A DNA stretch of 10,879 nt from Acidobacteriaceae bacterium UBA1795 (GTDB lineage: Bacteria > Acidobacteriota > Terriglobia > Terriglobales > Acidobacteriaceae). Both the position numbers and the translations under genes were made by a program. The notes beneath the pieces are model-generated. The model saw only the letters and a list, made by a program, of their open reading frames with translations, searched no databases and had not been told where the DNA came from. How positions within the stretch are numbered: position 1 is the first letter of the stretch; every line of letters begins with the position of its first letter. The stretch lies in the NCBI GenBank assembly GCA_002314435.1, contig DCFV01000204.1, forward strand, positions 1-10,879, given 5' to 3'. Of this stretch, positions 6,589 through 10,879 are shown in pieces.

Positions 6589-7845
6589 CTACTCGCGCCG
6601 CAACGCTTCAATCGGATCCATCGCGGCCGCCTTGCTGGCCGGATACAGCCCCGCCACGACGCCGGACAACACCAGCGACCCCAGTGCCACCGCCGCCGAC
6701 CACGGCACGAGCCTTGGCGGGTCCCAGCCCGGCATCTTGTCCGTCAGCAGCGTCTGCAGCAGTCCCATAAACGCCGCTGACCCAGCGATACCGATCAATC
6801 CGCTTATGCCGGTCAGCAGCAGCCCCTCCCAGAAGAACTGCGACAGAATGCTGCGCCTCGTCGCTCCCAGCGCCTTCAGCAGGCCAATCTCACTCGTCCG
6901 CTCCGTGACCGACACCAGCATGATGTTGATGATGCCCACCGCGCCAAGCCCCAGGGTCACAATTCCCACGCCGCCCAGAAAGACATCCATGGCCGTGAAG
7001 ATTGCGCCCACCATCTTCATCTCAGCGATGGTGTCGAACTCATCAAAGGCATCCTTCATGTCCGGGCTGAAGCCGTGCCGCTCCGCGATGACGCGATGCA
7101 CCGCGGCAACCGCCTCTGTCGCGTCGCCGTGCTTAGTCGGCTGGTACTGGATGGAGTTGAGTGCATCATCGGGGATGTTGGAGCCCTTGAGCGGAAACAT
7201 CTCCTGCATGGTGGTTACGGGCACGTAGATCTTCTGGTCGTCGAAGGTGTTGTTGCCGCCGCGCGAGATCTTCTCAACTGAGCCGATGATCGTGAATTCC
7301 CGACCGTTGATGGTGATGGTCTCGCCGAGCATCGGCCGCCCGTTGAAGAGCAACTGGGCGGACTTGGACCCCAGCACTGCCACGCGCCGCCGGCTGGCGA
7401 GATCGGCATCGCTCAGGAACCGCCCAGTAGCCATTGGGATATAGCGCACCACGGTGTAATTCGGCGTCACACCCATGACGTGGCTTGAGGTGTTGCTCCA
7501 CTGGCTCACTTCATAGAGGTCGGAGCGGCGCAGTTCGACCGTCACGGCGCGCACCTCGGGAAGACGGCGCACGGCCTCGGCATCGCGCATGGTCAGCTGG
7601 TAGGGCCGCATCCCGGTGTGCTGGTTGGCTACCGCCGGGATGGTCCCGTTCCACATCATCACCAGGTCGTTACCGAGCTTGGCCAGATTCTTCCGCTGAC
7701 CGGAGCGGAACCCCTCGCCTAAACCCACCAGCACCAGCAGAGAGCCAACGCCCCACGCAATCCCGAACATGGTCAGGAAACTGCGCAGTTTGTTCGCGCT
7801 GATGGCGCGGAGCACCTGCCCGAGCGTGTCGCGAAAGGACTGCAT
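6589..7845 (-). CDS. ABC transporter permease, MacB/FtsX type (first of a tandem pair)
   Basis: This is a 418-residue inner-membrane permease, clearly paralogous to the gene that follows it. TM1 is at about 21-45 (NKLRSFLTMFGIAWGVG, then a hydrophobic run). The periplasmic domain at about 46-280 contains the MacB-like NGREFTIIGSVEKISRGG segment. TM2-TM4 lie at about 282-313, 339-366 and 383-405. The ATPase-coupling loop reads TERTSEIGLLKALGATRRSIL, and the end is DPIEALRRE. There is no nucleotide-binding domain. The paralogue shares the pattern around GIxNIMLV, the coupling loop and both ends, so the pair probably arose by duplication and now works as two different half-permeases. The ATG at 7845 has no strong Shine-Dalgarno sequence. 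The upstream gene is a metabolic dehydrogenase 115 bases away, so shared function is not implied. Confidence 0.94.
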   Translation of the reverse strand: MQSFRDTLGQVLRAISANKLRSFLTMFGIAWGVGSLLVLVGLGEGFRSGQRKNLAKLGNDLVMMWNGTIPAVANQHTGMRPYQLTMRDAEAVRRLPEVRAVTVELRRSDLYEVSQWSNTSSHVMGVTPNYTVVRYIPMATGRFLSDADLASRRRVAVLGSKSAQLLFNGRPMLGETITINGREFTIIGSVEKISRGGNNTFDDQKIYVPVTTMQEMFPLKGSNIPDDALNSIQYQPTKHGDATEAVAAVHRVIAERHGFSPDMKDAFDEFDTIAEMKMVGAIFTAMDVFLGGVGIVTLGLGAVGIINIMLVSVTERTSEIGLLKALGATRRSILSQFFWEGLLLTGISGLIGIAGSAAFMGLLQTLLTDKMPGWDPPRLVPWSAAVALGSLVLSGVVAGLYPASKAAAMDPIEALRRE

Positions 7846-7899
7846 AGAGATTGGACGCCCCTACGCTGCGTCTGGGAACACATACGCGTGCGGACCTGC

Positions 7900-7915
7900 A
7901 TCGGTTCCCACCGAT
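7900..7915. repeat. Short inverted repeat between the dehydrogenase and permease genes
   Basis: ATCGGT, a TCCC spacer and ACCGAT form a 6-bp perfect palindrome, 55 bases upstream of the first permease gene. It could be an operator for the permease pair or chance. No clear promoter hexamers were found in the 115-bp gap. Confidence 0.3.
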
Positions 7916-7957
7916 TCCGACCATTTTCCTGATGTGTGGCTTTGCCCGGACTATCGG

Positions 7958-7976
7958 CCGCTAGGATTCATAGCGG
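7958..7976 (-). repeat. Hairpin overlapping the dehydrogenase stop codon
   Basis: CCGCTA and TAGCGG are complementary arms around a 7-base loop, and the TAG stop forms part of one arm. No T tract follows on the minus strand, so it is not a standard terminator. It may slow 3' decay or be incidental. Confidence 0.3.
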
Positions 7977-8818
7977 AAAAAGCCCCGCCCGGATTTGCGC
8001 CCCAGCCAGCCTGCATCGACCATGCGCACCAGCAGCGGGCATGGCCGGTACTTGGGATCGCCGATGCCCTCCTGCAGCATGCGCAGGATGTCCAGACAGA
8101 CGTCCAGCCCGATGAAGTCGGCCAACGTCAGCGGCCCCATGGGGTGCGCCATGCCCAGTTTGAACACCTGGTCAATCGCTTCCGGCTCGGCGACGCCTTC
8201 CATTACCGCGAACGCCGCCTCGTTGATGAGCGGCATCAGCACGCGATTCGATACAAAGCCTGCCGCATCATTCACCTTCACCGGCGTCTTGCCCAACAGC
8301 GTTGCCAATTCATAGACGGTGGCGTACGTCGAGTCGCTGGTCTGGAGCCCGCGCACCACCTCCACCAGCGCCATTACCGGCACGGGATTGAAGAAGTGCA
8401 TCCCGATCACGCGTGTCGGCCGCTCGGTCAGCGCAGCCAGACGGGTAATCGACATTGATGAGGTATTCGTCGCCAGAATTGCATCTACCGGCAAAAGCTC
8501 ATCCAAAGCCCGCAGAATCTCGGCCTTCAGTTCCAAGCGTTCGGGCACAGCCTCCACCGCGAATTCCGCTCCGGCCAGCGCTGCGCGGTCGGTCGTTGCG
8601 TAGATGCGCGCCAGAGCCGGCTCGATTTCCGCTTCCTGCAGCTTGCCCTTGGCCGCCTCGCGCCCCAGGTTGGTGCGAATGTGCTCCAGCGCCCGATCCA
8701 GAAAGCGCTGCTCCACGTCATGCAGCAGAACGCGAAACCCGGATCGCGCAAACACATGCGCAATGCCGGAGCCCATGGTTCCAGCGCCTACCACGCCTAC
8801 TGTCTCAATCTCTGCCAT
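7961..8818 (-). CDS. hbd: 3-hydroxyacyl-CoA (3-hydroxybutyryl-CoA) dehydrogenase
   Basis: This NAD(P)-dependent enzyme interconverts (S)-3-hydroxyacyl-CoA and 3-ketoacyl-CoA in the cytoplasm, in beta-oxidation, butyrate-type or hydroxybutyrate metabolism. The 285 residues match single-function HBD length. The Rossmann motif is VVGAGTMGSGIAH (9-21), with Asp34 at the end of the second strand. All four catalytic residues of the human enzyme have equivalents at the same spacing: Ser120, His141 (HFFNP), Glu153 and Asn191. The C-terminal helical domain (about 184-285) includes AHPMGPLTLADFIGLD and ends GRKSGRGFF. The ATG at 8818 is chosen because CCCTCC on the plus strand (GGAGGG on the message) lies 7 bases upstream; an in-frame TTG at 8836 has nothing comparable. 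No thiolase, crotonase or acyl-CoA dehydrogenase gene is adjacent, so the pathway cannot be assigned. The symbol follows family usage; mmgB/paaH-like roles are also possible. Confidence 0.94.
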   Translation of the reverse strand: MAEIETVGVVGAGTMGSGIAHVFARSGFRVLLHDVEQRFLDRALEHIRTNLGREAAKGKLQEAEIEPALARIYATTDRAALAGAEFAVEAVPERLELKAEILRALDELLPVDAILATNTSSMSITRLAALTERPTRVIGMHFFNPVPVMALVEVVRGLQTSDSTYATVYELATLLGKTPVKVNDAAGFVSNRVLMPLINEAAFAVMEGVAEPEAIDQVFKLGMAHPMGPLTLADFIGLDVCLDILRMLQEGIGDPKYRPCPLLVRMVDAGWLGRKSGRGFFRYES

Positions 8819-8825
8819 GGAAGCA

Positions 8826-8831
8826 CCCTCC
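8826..8831 (-). promoter_or_regulatory. Shine-Dalgarno site of the dehydrogenase gene
   Basis: GGAGGG on the minus strand, inside a run of G, lies 7 bases before the ATG at 8818 and decides the start in favour of that codon over the TTG at 8836. Confidence 0.75.
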
Positions 8832-8857
8832 CCCAAATTGCACCACGGAGTTTAGCA

Positions 8858-8887
8858 GCAAAAGCGAGAGGGGCGCCGTGGCGCCCC
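8858..8887 (-). terminator. Intrinsic terminator-like hairpin after the secreted-protein gene
   Basis: GGGGCGCC and GGCGCCCC (8870-8887) form a perfect 8-bp stem with a two-base spacer, in practice 7 bp with a 4-base loop. On the minus strand it is followed by TCTCGCTTTT. It begins 26 bases after the stop of the gene ending at 8914 and lies 52 bases before the dehydrogenase start, so it probably separates the two transcripts. The T tract is imperfect. Confidence 0.55.
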
Positions 8888-8913
8888 CCGGGTTTGCATC
8901 GTTTGCAGAGCAG

Positions 8914-9864
8914 CTATTGCCCCTGTGCAGCGGCCGGCGCGATGTGCATGCGCTCGGTTAGCGTCAGCATGAGCACATCACCTTCTTCCAGATGCGCCTG
9001 CGGATGGCTCATCAGCAGATGTACGGTCACCAGGCCCGCGCCCACCAAGCCGCCTGCCAGTGCGCCTGCCGGGCCGCCAAGGGATGCGCCTGCCACCACG
9101 CCCACGCCCACTGCTCCGCCATACTCAATGCTGTTGCGTTTGAGCCGCGAGTCGGGGCCGATCTCGCCCTCGTGGTTGATCTTGGTGTGCGTACCCGGAG
9201 CATCGGCTACTATGGCCCGCAGCCGGTAGGTTTCGCCTGTGGGCAGCGTCATCGTCTCCGGCCTGAGCATCAGCGAGCCATGCCCGCCCATCGATCCCTT
9301 CGATACTTCGACGACTCTTCCGGAGATCTCCGCCCCGGTGGGAATCACCACTTGCCCGTCCTGCAGCACATCCGAAGCCACGCGGCTGCGGAATGTCTCG
9401 CCCTGCTGGGTGAGTGTGCTGGAAAGTCCAGTCAGCAGGCGCACGCGAATCGTGGTGCCTTCGGCCAGTTCGCCCTCTCCCAGCGGCGCAGGTCGCACAA
9501 TGTCGCCATCCGGGTCGTAGGGCTCAGCGCGATTGGACAGAACCGGCATGGAACTCGATGGCGGCTGCTGTGCGGCCTGCACAATTCCATCGTCGGTGCC
9601 CGTCATGGCCGGATTCGCAGTGGGCGTGGGCGCAGCCTGCGACACTGGAGCCGCATAGTTCTGCTGCACCGGCGCGGCTGTTGGTTGGGTGAGCGGATGG
9701 CTCGCCGGCGGCTTGGCCGGGGCCTCCTGCGTGTCGGTCAGAATCGTGTCGTCCGGGGGAGGGTTTGAAACTCCCGAGTACGGGCTGGACTGGCTTGCCT
9801 CCTGCGCTGCCAAAGCGGCAGTGGCGGCGGCAAAGAATGCAAAAACAAGAAGCGGCCGGTTCAT
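8914..9864 (-). CDS. Secreted Pro/Gln-rich protein with beta domain and C-terminal glycine zipper
   Basis: I do not recognise a named family for this 316-residue protein. A signal peptide is clear (MNRPLLVFAFFAAATAALAA, cleavage near residue 20), so it is periplasmic or outer-membrane associated. Residues 21-125 are a low-complexity Pro/Gln/Ala/Ser linker. Residues 134-225 look like a beta domain: EGTTIRVRLLTGLSSTL, VIPTGAEISGRVVEV (173-187), a Gly-rich turn, then LPTGETYRLRAIV (207-219). A hydrophobic glycine zipper with GxxxG-type spacing follows at 249-285, and a final beta-like segment EEGDVLMLTLTERM closes the protein. The order of elements recalls the C-terminal domain of VirB10/TrbI channel proteins; that is inference from layout. 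No other secretion gene adjoins it. The ATG at 9864 has AGGAG 6 bases upstream. The gene is divergent from eno and ends in a terminator-like hairpin. Confidence 0.85.
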   Translation of the reverse strand: MNRPLLVFAFFAAATAALAAQEASQSSPYSGVSNPPPDDTILTDTQEAPAKPPASHPLTQPTAAPVQQNYAAPVSQAAPTPTANPAMTGTDDGIVQAAQQPPSSSMPVLSNRAEPYDPDGDIVRPAPLGEGELAEGTTIRVRLLTGLSSTLTQQGETFRSRVASDVLQDGQVVIPTGAEISGRVVEVSKGSMGGHGSLMLRPETMTLPTGETYRLRAIVADAPGTHTKINHEGEIGPDSRLKRNSIEYGGAVGVGVVAGASLGGPAGALAGGLVGAGLVTVHLLMSHPQAHLEEGDVLMLTLTERMHIAPAAAQGQ

Positions 9865-9870
9865 CCGAAT

Positions 9871-9875
9871 CTCCT
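9871..9875 (-). promoter_or_regulatory. Shine-Dalgarno site of the secreted-protein gene
   Basis: AGGAG on the minus strand, within GAGAGGAGA, lies 6 bases before the ATG at 9864. A small hairpin, GCAGG/CCTGC at 9883-9899, sits directly upstream and may affect access to it. Confidence 0.75.
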
Positions 9876-10075
9876 CTCGCGGGCAGGAATTCCCCCTGCT
9901 TCCATAAACCCACCGCGCGTCAAAATGTTCCGAGCAATCCGTAGCGCAGAAACACTCCGCCCAGCTTGCCCAATTTAGATGCTACCGGTCCATTAGACGC
10001 GCGGCTGTCCCTCACGCACGCCCCAGTGCCTCCCCTGCTACGAATCAACTCCAGCAACTCTCCCGCCTTAATCCG

Positions 10076-10097
10076 CCCTGTGACCGTCGCCACAGGG
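10076..10097. promoter_or_regulatory. Operator-like palindrome upstream of the eno promoter candidate
   Basis: CCCTGTG and CACAGGG are perfect 7-base arms around the 8-base spacer ACCGTCGC. The centre-to-centre distance of about 15 bases suits a dimeric DNA-binding regulator. The right arm ends 17 bases before the extended -10 motif, so a bound protein would touch the -35 zone. Confidence 0.4.
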
Positions 10098-10114
10098 GAT
10101 AACCACCCCCGGTT

Positions 10115-10123
10115 TGCTAGAAT
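10115..10123 (+). promoter_or_regulatory. Extended -10 promoter candidate for eno
   Basis: TGCTAGAAT fits the extended -10 pattern TGnTATAAT with one mismatch. No good -35 box lies 17 bases upstream, which an extended -10 can tolerate. Transcription would begin near 10130 and give a leader of roughly 255 bases before the eno ATG. Confidence 0.45.
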
Positions 10124-10185
10124 CCGTACGGTACTTGATCGCTTTTTGCTGCGTATTTTCGGCGTTCCCATCCTGCCCGAACTGA

Positions 10186-10879
<694 letters not shown>

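Noticed and set aside
6103..6780. Plus-strand open frames opposite the permease genes (for example 225 codons here)
   Set aside because: Antisense shadows caused by high GC codon bias; the translations are Arg/His/Pro rich without recognisable domains, and they cross the boundary between the two permeases.
9965..10060. Possible tRNA between the secreted-protein gene and eno
   Set aside because: Some segments look tRNA-like, but no T-loop GTTCGA-type sequence and no four-stem cloverleaf could be built.

Overview
The window looks like ordinary chromosomal DNA of a GC-rich, Gram-negative (diderm) bacterium. LolA and two FtsX/MacB-type permeases imply an outer membrane and periplasm. The pilin family, the secreted zipper protein and the general gene style suggest Acidobacteriota (class Terriglobia). 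That placement is inference from protein style, not from a marker-gene search. I see no rRNA, tRNA, CRISPR array, insertion sequence, integrase, plasmid or phage gene.

Layout from left to right: positions 1-111 are an unassigned edge. rlmN lies on the minus strand. After a 286-bp divergent gap, an M16 zinc peptidase lies on the plus strand. A 240-bp gap holding a strong 33-bp palindrome follows, then an alpha/beta hydrolase, a type IV pilin-like protein and lolA, all on the plus strand. lolA converges on a minus-strand block of four genes. Reading from right to left these are a secreted proline-rich/glycine-zipper protein, a 3-hydroxyacyl-CoA dehydrogenase, and two tandem MacB-like permeases. 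A terminator-like hairpin separates the secreted-protein gene from the dehydrogenase. Beyond a 522-bp divergent gap, the 5' part of the enolase gene (eno) runs off the right edge.

The genes do not form one pathway. They cover core RNA modification (RlmN), proteolysis (M16), glycolysis (Eno), acyl-CoA metabolism (the dehydrogenase) and cell-envelope functions (pilin, LolA, the permease pair and the secreted protein). The tightest functional unit is the permease pair, separated by 30 bp. Its ATPase is not in the window.

I did not find a convincing new multi-gene system. The best leads are the secreted protein, whose C-terminal half resembles a VirB10/TrbI-type layout with a glycine zipper; the long structured leader of eno; and the intergenic palindrome at 2830-2862.
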